Shown piece after piece: positions 27,209 through 35,217 of a DNA stretch of 35,217 nt; the first letter of the stretch is position 1, and the number at the start of each line of letters is the position of its first letter. The position numbers and the translations under genes are program-made. The notes beneath the pieces were generated by a model, which saw only the letters and a list, made by a program, of their open reading frames with translations, made no database searches and had not been told where the DNA came from. The stretch covers positions 1-35,217 of the forward strand of contig VCMS01000423.1 of NCBI GenBank assembly GCA_022539475.1. The letters are read 5' to 3'. The stretch comes from Gracilaria domingensis. Lineage: Eukaryota; Rhodophyta; Florideophyceae; Gracilariales; Gracilariaceae.

Positions 27209-30055
27209 ATGGCGTTTTCATGGTACTCTCGCCGAGGTGCCCTTGGCCCCGATACTATGGACACCTCGACGCCTCTCTTCGACGGATACAATTCCGATGT
27301 TCGTCGATTTCTCTTTTTCTTCGAGAACGTTGCCACCCGTGGAAAGCCTGATGAGGAGCGTTCCTCCGAAATCTTGGGCTTCCTAAGTGGTGACGCCTTC
27401 GATCATTATTATAATAATTTCTCTGTAGATGGCGTGCTCACCCCGAACGCGGCCAACTACATATCAGTTAAGAAGTCCCTGCTCGATCGCTTTGGCGCTG
27501 CTGAGGAACCCGAGGAGTATATCCGAGAAGCTGTGACTGCCCGTTTGGACTACGGTGATCTCCTTGGTTCCCTCCAGCGCATGGACGCTTGCTTCGACAA
27601 GGCCGAGTTCAACGCGAAGGCCAAGTTCGGCCTTCTCCGTAAAGCGGTTATGGAGTACGCAGACCTAGCTCAGTTTGTGATATTCCGCGGAGCAAGCGAC
27701 TATAAGTCGTTGAAAGACCTCATCAAATCCTTTGTGGCCGGCAAGAAGGCCCTCGGAGCAGGCGGTTCACTGGCGTTTATGCCTCCTCCGAAGAAAGTGT
27801 TACAAAGGAGGCCCGTCGACCCTTCTGATAGGGATCCCACTGCAGACAAGGTGGATCAGCTAGCTAGTCAGCTTGCAGAACTCACTCTCTTGATGAAGAA
27901 GAAGTCAGGACCACCTCCGAAGGCTGATGGAGAGCAAGTTTGTGGCTACTGTCAGAAGCCTGGTCACTTTTCTACTCGCTGTTCACAGAATCCGCATCGC
28001 GATACGCGTTGTGGGGGCTGTGGAAAGATGGGACATTCCATCGCAACGTGTTGGAAGCGCCATTCGGAAAAGAAGGTCCGTTTCGATGCCGAAAATCAGA
28101 AAGAAATCCCGGAAGTTCCCAGACCCAACCAAGTTTCTGTAGTCACCGAGGATGACGTTCAGGATCGCGAGACTGTAGCGATGGCCAAACGAGCCGCTGA
28201 TGGCGCCCCATTGCCAAAACAGGCCCGCCTGGAACATCGGGTTGGTGTCAAGGAGCTTCTGAACCCAGCAAGCGACACCCCATTTCGCTTGATTCGCTCA
28301 GCTACGCGTAATCGATCCGGGAAGCCTAAGAAGGCCTCCACAAAGAAGCTCTCTGGTAAGTCAATGCTCCAGGAGCACGACGGAAAGTATAACGTAATGG
28401 AGGAGCTCGCGAATGCCCCGACCGGGCTCACATTCGTTCAACTCATTCGCGGGGACGCCGATGCGCCCAAGAAAGATCTGCGTCGAATCATCTCTGGCCG
28501 TTCAACGACCAGAAAGGTCAATGCGACCCAGGTCGAGCGTGAAAACTCTCGTCTTAAGGTTGTGCCTACTACAGTCTATGGGACCATGACCCAAGCCCTC
28601 TTGGACTCTGACGCTGTCCCGAATCTAATGTCAGCAGAACTAGCGGACCATCTGCTACTGACACCGAACCCCACTGAAAGGACGATTAAAGTAGCTGATG
28701 GCAATGTTGCCCGCATTTGTGGTACTCTAGAGGGCGTTCCTGTAAGGTTCGATGACCTCCGAGTATCCCTCGAGTTTCTTGTTATCGAGAAGCCCCCCTT
28801 CGATGTAATCATCGGGAACCCCACGCTAGAAAAGCTGCATGCCTGTATCGATCTTGGTACACAAGAAGTCACCATGAGTTACAACAAGAAGCACGTCGTT
28901 ATAGGACTCGACTCCGATCGTTCCGGATTAGAAGCATTTGTCCCGTTGTCTGAGACAGATAGCGAAGATTTCACGTCAGACTCTGATGGTATCCCGTCTG
29001 ACTCTGAAGATGAGTCGGAGGACTTTGCTAACCTCCCCCTTCCAAAGCAGCGAACAACTGGTGGCGCCGAAGTGACCTTAGTGGCAGTAATGGAAAGGGA
29101 TGGGGACGCAGGATCCCAGGATGGCGAAGAGGAGAACGATGGTGAGGAAGAACCCGCCAATGTGACAGCGCAGCCCACCCAAGCCGGGCCGTCCGAAGGA
29201 CCTCAAGTATCTGACCAAGCCCGTCGACCGACTCAGGCTGAAGATTCCAACGGCCCTAACTTCACCTGGCGTACCATCGGGACTCAGATCCATCTGGATA
29301 GTTTGACCGCGGAGCGTGGGGAGAACCCTCATGCAAATAATGTGCATATTGCCGGACCCGATGACCCACAAATTCCTCCAGAGGGAGAAAGGGTGGCAGT
29401 CGGACCAGGACCGCGTCAGCAATCCCAGCTGATCTCCCAGTATGATGATGACGAGGATCGACGATTCGAAGACGCGGAGGAAGAAGTGCAGGCAGATCCC
29501 CCTGTCGAAGAAAGGTCCGGACCCAATCCCTCCTCCTTCCACAGCGAGCCTACGGATACCAGCGTACAGCCAGAAGATGTGAATGTCGTGATTCCTACAA
29601 GTATTGCACCCAGGGCTGAAAACCCCAGCAAGGACAGTGAAGTCCGCTCTCCTGACAGTGGGCCCGTAGGTGAAAGCCGGACGGAGTTCCCAGACGGTGG
29701 TGACGATGAGGACGACTCCTCACCGGAGGAAGCAGACCTCATTGGCTCACCACTTTACCGCGACCCTGTCCTTACTATCCCGATCAGAGACGAAGTAGTT
29801 CTGCTTCCTTTAGCCGAAGGCCAGTCAGTTACTGACTTCTTGGACGTGCGGGTTCAATTGCGACGTCCAGTACCGTCACCCGCGCATACCCCTCATCTAG
29901 AAGCACAGAATCTACCGCTCAACCGCGTAGGAATGCTAGAGGACGACGACTCCGGCGGTTATGTCATAGCATTTGAAGAAGAACTACCTCCGGACGAAAT
30001 CGACGCCCAGACCCCGGGAGATGATGAACATTCACAAGACCCAAGCCGCGACTAG
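27209..30055 (+). CDS. gag: Gag-protease polyprotein of the Ty3/gypsy element, 948 residues
   Basis: The ATG at 27209 (CAAAAATGGCG, good context) is the first ATG of the unspliced transcript. Residues 1-200 form the capsid-like Gag region (MAFSWYSRRG, FLSGDAFDHYYNNF, EYIREAVTARLDY). Two CCHC knuckles lie at 245-258 (CGYCQKPGHFSTRC) and 268-282. A retropepsin domain covers about 455-560 with ALLDSDAVPNLMS (466-468) and FDVIIGNPTL. The active-site triad reads Asp-Ser-Asp where the family has Asp-Thr/Ser-Gly, one base from the usual codon. Residues about 590-948 are highly acidic, Ser/Pro/Glu-rich and probably disordered. The frame ends at TAG 30053, directly followed by pol in the same frame. 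Confidence 0.9.
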   Translation: MAFSWYSRRGALGPDTMDTSTPLFDGYNSDVRRFLFFFENVATRGKPDEERSSEILGFLSGDAFDHYYNNFSVDGVLTPNAANYISVKKSLLDRFGAAEEPEEYIREAVTARLDYGDLLGSLQRMDACFDKAEFNAKAKFGLLRKAVMEYADLAQFVIFRGASDYKSLKDLIKSFVAGKKALGAGGSLAFMPPPKKVLQRRPVDPSDRDPTADKVDQLASQLAELTLLMKKKSGPPPKADGEQVCGYCQKPGHFSTRCSQNPHRDTRCGGCGKMGHSIATCWKRHSEKKVRFDAENQKEIPEVPRPNQVSVVTEDDVQDRETVAMAKRAADGAPLPKQARLEHRVGVKELLNPASDTPFRLIRSATRNRSGKPKKASTKKLSGKSMLQEHDGKYNVMEELANAPTGLTFVQLIRGDADAPKKDLRRIISGRSTTRKVNATQVERENSRLKVVPTTVYGTMTQALLDSDAVPNLMSAELADHLLLTPNPTERTIKVADGNVARICGTLEGVPVRFDDLRVSLEFLVIEKPPFDVIIGNPTLEKLHACIDLGTQEVTMSYNKKHVVIGLDSDRSGLEAFVPLSETDSEDFTSDSDGIPSDSEDESEDFANLPLPKQRTTGGAEVTLVAVMERDGDAGSQDGEEENDGEEEPANVTAQPTQAGPSEGPQVSDQARRPTQAEDSNGPNFTWRTIGTQIHLDSLTAERGENPHANNVHIAGPDDPQIPPEGERVAVGPGPRQQSQLISQYDDDEDRRFEDAEEEVQADPPVEERSGPNPSSFHSEPTDTSVQPEDVNVVIPTSIAPRAENPSKDSEVRSPDSGPVGESRTEFPDGGDDEDDSSPEEADLIGSPLYRDPVLTIPIRDEVVLLPLAEGQSVTDFLDVRVQLRRPVPSPAHTPHLEAQNLPLNRVGMLEDDDSGGYVIAFEEELPPDEIDAQTPGDDEHSQDPSRD

Positions 30056-33000
30056 GAAGTTGTGGCCGAGCCTACGTGCCCAGCGCAAGACATTGAGTAT
30101 TCTCTGCAAGATCCAATTGCGCAAGATTCACTCGGTCGCACGCTCGACCGACGTGATTACCCCTCCGACACCAACAAGGAGGAGGTGATTCTAGAACGGA
30201 TCTCTCATCTCCCAAGGGATAGACGGGTGGACCTCCTCGCTGTTCTGGATAACTTGAATGTCATAGCATGGTCCTTGTATGATCTTAGGCCCTCTGACGT
30301 GCCGGTAACGCACAGGTTTGACCTCAGTGTCCGGACCCCAATTCATTCGAAGGTCCGAAGGCTACCCCCAAAGCATGACGACGTTGTTCGGAAAGAGGTT
30401 GACAAAATGTTGTCCGCCGGGATCATCAAGCCGTCCACCTCTCCTTGGTCCTTCCCAGTTGTCATCGCACATAAGAAGGATGGAAAGCCCGGATTCTGTG
30501 TCGACTATCGGGGTCTGAACCAGGTCATGACGCCCGACAGGTGGCCCCTACCAAACATGGAACAGATCTTTGACGATTTGGGTGGTTGTTCGTTCTTCAC
30601 GACCCTAGACCTTTTCTCCGGATACTGGCAGGTGCGTATGGCCCCTGACTGCAAAGAAATGACGACTTTTGTTTGTCGTCAGGGAACCTTCCAGTTTGAA
30701 GTCATGCCTTTTGGTCTCATGAATGCCCCAGCCACGTTTCAAAGGATGATGGACGCGGTCCTTCATGGGGTGGAGTTTGCTCGCGTCTATATAGACGACG
30801 TTGTCATCTTCTCGAGAAGCCTGGAAGAACATTTGTACCACCTAACCAGGGTGCTCAAGATCCTTGCAAGTCATGGTCTGAAGATAAAAATATCCAAATG
30901 TGATTTTGCACAGCCCCGTATCAAACTGCTTGGTCACGTCATCGACAATGAAGGCACTTCGGTTGATCAAGACAAGATCGACGTCATCCAAAAGGCCCCC
31001 GAACCATCGACGGTAACCGAGCTCCGAAGTTTTCTCGGTCTAGCCAGTTATTATCGAAGGTTCATAAAGGATTTCGCAGATACGTCAGCAGTATTGCATG
31101 CTGCCACTACAGGGAAAGGAAAGCTGAATTTCACCAATGAGATGAAGACAGCGTTTAATGATCTAAAGGGAAAGTTAGTATCCCCGCCGGTCTTAGCATT
31201 TCCCGACTTTGAGAAGCCTTTTAGAGTTGAAACCGATGCTTCTTCAGTCGCGCTTGGTGCCGTTCTGTCACAAAAGAAAGAGGACGGAATGTATCACCCA
31301 ATTCAATTTGCCAGTCGCACGCTTAATGCCGCCGAGCGAAAGTATTCTACTTGCGAGAAAGAGGCCCTAGCCGTGGTCTTTGCCTTGAAGAAGTTTCGCA
31401 TGTATCTACTCGGAGGTCTCCACTTTGAGCTTGTTACGGACCACCAAGCTCTGAAGTATGCATTCCAAAAGAAGGACATTCACGGGCGCCTAGCCCGATG
31501 GATGGACCTGCTAGCGGAATACGAGTTGGTTATAGTCTATAGATCTGGCGATAAGAATCGGGCTGCCGACTATCTCTCTCGCTTTGCCGTTGGGGATCCA
31601 CCGGAGCCGGATGATGACGTGTCTGTTGTACTGAATGCAACGGACAAGGTCTATGACTTGGAGCCCTTCTGCGCGCACATCAAGTTGTACCTTGCCGCCT
31701 TTTCTTTTCCTGAAGAAGACCCTAAGATCCGCGCTTTGATTAAGAGGAATGCGAAAAAGTTCTTCCTTTGGGGAGGTCTCCTCTATCGCCGTACCAAGAA
31801 AGGATTAAGAGTGGTACCCTCTGTAAGCAAGCGCCGTGGCATCCTCTCATCCTTTCATGATGACATAGGACATTGGGACTTGGAGGCTACTAAGGATCTG
31901 GTCCAGTTCCGATTCTGGTGGCCTGGAATGTACCCCGACATCGTTTCATATGTTCGCAGTTGTGATGGGTGTCAGTTCACAACACCCCTGCTTAAGTACC
32001 GGCCAGGACAAAGAGCCCCATTGACTGGCCTATTTCATACATTCTCTGTGGACTTCGCCGGTCCTCTTCCGGCTACCAGGAATGGCAACCGTTTTGCTCT
32101 GATTGGTGTAGAACACATAACAGGATGGCCTATTGCCGCGGCCTACGGTAATCAGACCTCTACCACCGTCATTCACTTTGTTCGGTCTCAGATCGTTTCC
32201 CCGTTTGGTCCCCCGCTGACGATCGTGTCCGACAACTTCAGTTCCTTCAAAGCCAAGGCAGTCGAAGCATACATGGAAAGTAAGAAGATATCCCTCAAGC
32301 CCACCATGGCCTATGCCCCTATGTCTAATGGCCGTGCTGAAAGAATGGTTGGAACCATCAAGAAATCGATTGCCAAGACAATCTTCAATAAGGGACAAGA
32401 ATGGGATGAAGCCCTCGAGCAAATACTTTACGGATACAGGAGGCGCCGGCTGGGTGGCGGGTTCTCTCCTTTTGAGCTCATGTATGGCACAGTCCCACGG
32501 ATGAGCTCAGACGACCTATCCCCGCTCATCGTAGATCCAACCCCCGCTAATCGTCATCATGAACTACTTGCAAATTCCGCAGGCAGAGCTTCCAGAGTTC
32601 TATCTCAACCCAATCGACAAGACGACCCCAAGTCCGGGCACCGGTTCAACGTCGGTGATGAGGTCTTGGTGATACATGGGAAGGCTCTGAATCCCAACGT
32701 GAAATGGCCTGCCTTTCAGTCAAAATTCTACGGACCCTGTAAGGTGGTTAAGGCCAGGCACCCCCGATATGTCCTAGTGTCCCCTCATAATCGCTACACT
32801 AGAGAAGGGGTCCACGCCCGCCGGCTCAAGCGGTATCATCGCCGACCAGTTCATCTGCAGGACGAGGTGGTAGCCACTATTACGGAAGGCGAAGACACCC
32901 CTGTCCCATATCCCACTCAGATCACTGTAATGCCACTCCGCGTTGACTACAATATCCTCACTGCACCCCACCTCTCGTGTCACTTTATCATTGGAGGGAA

Positions 33001-33385
33001 AAGCATACATTCATGGCTTAGCCCTTTGAACGTCTCTATCCCAGAGGTGGAAAGGGTTACCTGGACGCTGACGCATGCCTCACTCGCCCTGTTCTCAATC
33101 TCGGGCCCGTTCTTGAGTCGTAGAGGAGGATCTATCTTAAGAGCATTATTTCGACGTGTGCACCAGAACTACGGAAGTAATATCGCGCCAGAATTCGTGG
33201 TATATCTTTACCACCATGCAGTCTCCTTGCATGGGCATCTCCTAGAGTCGCAACTCTACATACAAGAGACTCAGGACCATATGTCGCACTATGCTCGCAC
33301 AGGAATCGCTCGGATACTCAGCTACACCCCCGACCCAGAGAAGCTAGCAGTACCCTTTCTCTTCCACTATACCACCGAGAATTAG
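30056..33385 (+). CDS. pol: Pol polyprotein: reverse transcriptase, RNase H, integrase
   Basis: It continues the gag frame after TAG 30053-30055. The first Met is at about residue 119, already at the RT domain (VDKMLSAGIIKPS), so there is no independent start. RT motifs: KDGKPGFCVDYRGLN, MPFGLMNAPATFQRMM, and the catalytic YIDD at 30788. RNase H: ETDASSVALGAVLSQ, CEKEALAVVFALKKF, VTDHQALKYAF. Integrase: HDDIGHWDLEAT with CDGC, DFAGPL, SDNFSSF (Gly replaced by Phe after SDN), NGRAERM, i.e. the DDE triad. A GPY/F-like module (FQSKFYGPCKVVKARHP) follows. About 190 residues after it match nothing I know. Stop TAG at 33383, 47 bp before the 3' LTR. Confidence 0.92.
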   Translation, partial: EVVAEPTCPAQDIEYSLQDPIAQDSLGRTLDRRDYPSDTNKEEVILERISHLPRDRRVDLLAVLDNLNVIAWSLYDLRPSDVPVTHRFDLSVRTPIHSKVRRLPPKHDDVVRKEVDKMLSAGIIKPSTSPWSFPVVIAHKKDGKPGFCVDYRGLNQVMTPDRWPLPNMEQIFDDLGGCSFFTTLDLFSGYWQVRMAPDCKEMTTFVCRQGTFQFEVMPFGLMNAPATFQRMMDAVLHGVEFARVYIDDVVIFSRSLEEHLYHLTRVLKILASHGLKIKISKCDFAQPRIKLLGHVIDNEGTSVDQDKIDVIQKAPEPSTVTELRSFLGLASYYRRFIKDFADTSAVLHAATTGKGKLNFTNEMKTAFNDLKGKLVSPPVLAFPDFEKPFRVETDASSVALGAVLSQKKEDGMYHPIQFASRTLNAAERKYSTCEKEALAVVFALKKFRMYLLGGLHFELVTDHQALKYAFQKKDIHGRLARWMDLLAEYELVIVYRSGDKNRAADYLSRFAVGDPPEPDDDVSVVLNATDKVYDLEPFCAHIKLYLAAFSFPEEDPKIRALIKRNAKKFFLWGGLLYRRTKKGLRVVPSVSKRRGILSSFHDDIGHWDLEATKDLVQFRFWWPGMYPDIVSYVRSCDGCQFTTPLLKYRPGQRAPLTGLFHTFSVDFAGPLPATRNGNRFALIGVEHITGWPIAAAYGNQTSTTVIHFVRSQIVSPFGPPLTIVSDNFSSFKAKAVEAYMESKKISLKPTMAYAPMSNGRAERMVGTIKKSIAKTIFNKGQEWDEALEQILYGYRRRRLGGGFSPFELMYGTVPRMSSDDLSPLIVDPTPANRHHELLANSAGRASRVLSQPNRQDDPKSGHRFNVGDEVLVIHGKALNPNVKWPAFQSKFYGPCKVVKARHPRYVLVSPHNRYTREGVHARRLKRYHRRPVHLQDEVVATITEGEDTPVPYPTQITVMPLRVDYNILTAPHLSCHFIIGGKSIHSWLSPLNVSIPEVERVTWTLTHASLALFSISGPFLSRRGGSILRALFRRVHQNYGSNIAPEFVVYLYHHAVSLHGHLLESQLYIQETQDHMSHYARTGIARILSYTPDPEKLAVPFLFHYTTEN

Positions 33386-33432
33386 CTCAGTACTTTCGAC
33401 GCCCGGTGTAGCGTCGTTTGAGCTTGCGGGTG

Positions 33433-35217
33433 TGTGGGGAAGAAAAGAGGGGTGAAGGAAAAGTGAGCGGTGCATGAGCTGCGCCGCTCATTTTTTATTT
33501 TGAAGAGTACGCCGACACGCGCAGGGCGCACTACTTCTGTAAGCGGGCCAGTAAAATTTCGAGGAGCGGCGCAATGATGTGCGACGCATCATTGCGGCGC
33601 CCCTGGCATACGAATATTATACCGCGAATTACGCCGCGCGTATACAGCGTCGGCGCCTGGCTGATAAGGTCCATAAGGCGGCGCCGGTGCGCGTAGACGT
33701 CGAAATTCCCGGTAGAAACCTCTCGGAGAAACTGCTCCAATTCTCCGAGAAGCGCTTCCGAAAACCCAAACCCCACGACTTCCTGGGGCAGGGTGTGTTC
33801 GGCGTCCTGGACAGTGGGGGCGGCGGCCGGTGCCGGAATCGCCTCCACGTCCACGACAGGGCCGAGCCCAGATAAGGACTCGTTGGCTGGCGATGGGACC
33901 GGGCTGGTAACGTGATCCTTCATGACAAAATGTAGTTGATAGGTTGACGAACGATAGAGATAGGAGCATAAGACGCACGAGACTCCTTCTTATAGTCTAG
34001 ATCATAGGTTAGTGTGCATCTGAATTTGCCATGACCGCAGGTCATGGCAAGTGTAATTGCCATGATGGCAGGTCATGGCAGTGTCATTTGCCAGCATGGC
34101 GGTATGACACCTTGTCATAGGTACACGTGCATTCCACGACGAAGGCTGCGTGGCGTAGGCGCCCCCTGCGGTGGCATATGCGCCAAACATATCTACCGTC
34201 TACACCTCTCATTGGTAGGGCGGTAGATACAACGCAGCCATTGGCCAAGCCAACCGTACCGTCGATTCTCACCGAGAATCGACGGTGCGGTTGTGCATAA
34301 AAGGGCCGGAGCAGTCGCCTCCGACTCAACTCCGGCCAGACCACTTCCCTTCGACGACCTTCCCCCCCACCCCCCCACAACCTTCCAACCTCTCTCCTTT
34401 TCCCTTTGTCGTCCTCAACCTTTCCTCATCCCCTACTTCTCTCTCTACTTCTCCCCTTGGCGGCTTGGTCTCACCGCCCTCCCTCGCTCACTGCCATTCA
34501 CACTGACCATCTGTCTGGGCGCGTCCTGTGTGAGTAGGCAAAGCGTCTGCACCACCCTTCCATTGGGTTAGCCTTGTGCAGGCGTGACTCTGCCTTTCAT
34601 TATCCGCTTGTTTGGCCTTTCTTGTCTCTTTTGTTCCCTTCGTTGGTTTCTTTCGCTGTTGTTGTTCCATCTGCCATCTGTCTTGCCCGAACTACCGTTG
34701 TTGTTGTCATTTCGTTTGTCCCCGTTTCTTGCTGTTTGGCGGCCTTCTGCTGCCTGCATCCGTTCTATTGCTTCCCGTTTCGGCCTTGGTCCCTGGTTTT
34801 TGCTGGTTTTTCGCGTTGCGAATTCTGTTCTCACATAGTGTTGCTTTGCAAGCCTGTTGTTGCTAGACGCACCTGTGTGATACCGCGTAAAGGTTGTCTT
34901 AACCTAGCGGCCCTGAGGCAATAGTTCAAGAGTAAAGGTTGCCTACAGCTACTCTTTTTGGCATTTTGTGTGACTACTACGTTTCGTTTGTTTTCCCATC
35001 AACAGTGCGCAAGGTCTTATCGTTTTCATCCAGCGATTTCGTCCGTGGTCGATCGCGGCGAGCGTATCAGAAGAAGTCCCCCGTCCGTTCTCAGATAAGA
35101 AGTCGGCTGTTAGCCTCTTGAAACGGGCCCGGCGAGCGGCCACATCTTTCGGTGTAGCCCATCAGAAGGAAGAAGCCGGCCGTCGTAACGCTCCGCCGCG
35201 TTAAGCGAATCTTCAAA
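33433..35217 (+). repeat. 3' long terminal repeat, truncated by the window end
   Basis: Offset of exactly 8510 from the 5' copy through about 34,200. Beyond about 34,600 single-base insertions and losses become frequent, especially in homopolymers, and break the zinc-finger frame and intron signals. That gradient points to poor sequence quality rather than divergence. Confidence 0.85.
33531..33923 (-). CDS. Antisense LTR-encoded protein, 130 residues (3' LTR copy)
   Basis: This is the same ORF as 25021-25413 with one nucleotide change (25329 C against 33839 T) that turns Val into Ile near residue 29. It ends in the same TAG and keeps the same TATA-like box (33989-33994) and AATAAA (33494-33499). 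If expressed from this LTR it would run antisense toward the 3' end of pol, with which it could form double-stranded RNA if transcription passed the poly(A) signal. Confidence 0.6.
   Translation of the reverse strand: MKDHVTSPVPSPANESLSGLGPVVDVEAIPAPAAAPTVQDAEHTLPQEVVGFGFSEALLGELEQFLREVSTGNFDVYAHRRRLMDLISQAPTLYTRGVIRGIIFVCQGRRNDASHIIAPLLEILLARLQK

Larger units (their letters stand above)
24923..35217 (+). mobile_element. Ty3/gypsy LTR retrotransposon, 3' end cut by the window
   Basis: Order: a long LTR from 24923, leader with an intron-containing zinc-finger ORF, gag with two CCHC knuckles and protease, an in-frame TAG, pol with RT, RNase H and integrase, and a second copy of the LTR from 33433 to the window end. 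RT-RNase H before integrase places it in Ty3/gypsy (Metaviridae). The two LTRs are nearly identical in their reliable part (3 substitutions and one 1-bp indel over 24923-25850 by eye), so insertion was recent. No convincing tRNA primer-binding site was found; a weak TGGTATC lies near 27028. The second repeat could alternatively be the start of a tandem second element, because the match runs to the last base of the window. Confidence 0.9.

Noticed and set aside
3931..33385. Reassignment of TAG/TAA to Gln in this organism
   Set aside because: The 1109-codon pol and the first 464 codons of the coiled-coil gene use CAG/CAA for Gln and contain no internal TAG or TAA, which would be very unlikely under a reassigned code.
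1..35217. CRISPR arrays, bacterial operons or ribosome-binding sites
   Set aside because: No direct-repeat/spacer pattern was found, and gene content and splice signals are eukaryotic.

Overview
The window is eukaryotic nuclear DNA, probably one assembled contig or contig end. Evidence: a DET1 homologue (a eukaryote-only regulator), a long alpha-helical coiled-coil gene, two Tnp2/CACTA-type DNA transposases, a Ty3/gypsy LTR retrotransposon, a spliceosomal intron with GTAAGT and TACTAAC signals, and large gene-poor stretches of decayed repeats. Cellular genes look intronless. A repeat-rich alga with compact genes, such as a multicellular red alga, would fit, but the lineage is an inference from gene style.

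Layout. 1-1760: DET1-like gene, + strand, broken by frameshifts. 1761-3890: no supported gene, ending in a very GC-rich CpG-island-like promoter region. 3931-7138: coiled-coil gene, + strand, with a clean 464-codon first half and a second half carrying six in-frame TAG/TAA codons and one frameshift. 7163-8124 (-): Cys/His-rich hypothetical gene with a frameshift, convergent with the coiled-coil gene. 8904-12527 (-): Tnp2-type transposase with one in-frame TGA, preceded by a small broken ORF and divergent from a basic nuclear-type hypothetical protein (12712-13893, +). 13.9-20 kb: no gene seen; degenerate repeats, including a family of about 170-250 bp present four times, one copy inverted. 21222-24063 (-): a second, heavily decayed Tnp2 transposase. 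24923 to the window end: a Ty3/gypsy retrotransposon with very long LTRs (at least 1.78 kb).

The retrotransposon is the most interesting part. Its LTR holds a complete-looking antisense gene (TATA, 130-codon ORF, AATAAA) and a sense promoter, with three palindromic sites at exact 31-bp spacing and a 13-bp perfect inverted repeat between them. The sense leader contains no ATG on the sense strand for 1.42 kb, until the gag ATG at 27209. A 69-nt intron with excellent splice signals sits inside that leader. Its removal would create an ATG across the exon junction, opening a 143-residue protein with two C2H2-like zinc fingers. Unspliced RNA would therefore start at Gag and spliced RNA at the zinc-finger protein. 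Gag(-protease) and Pol are in the same frame, separated by one TAG, and Pol has no Met before its RT domain, so Pol needs readthrough or another recoding route.

The second LTR matches the first almost perfectly for its first ~930 bp and then gathers single-base indels toward the window end. This looks like falling sequence quality at a contig end, and it is a warning for the frameshifts in DET1 at the other end.
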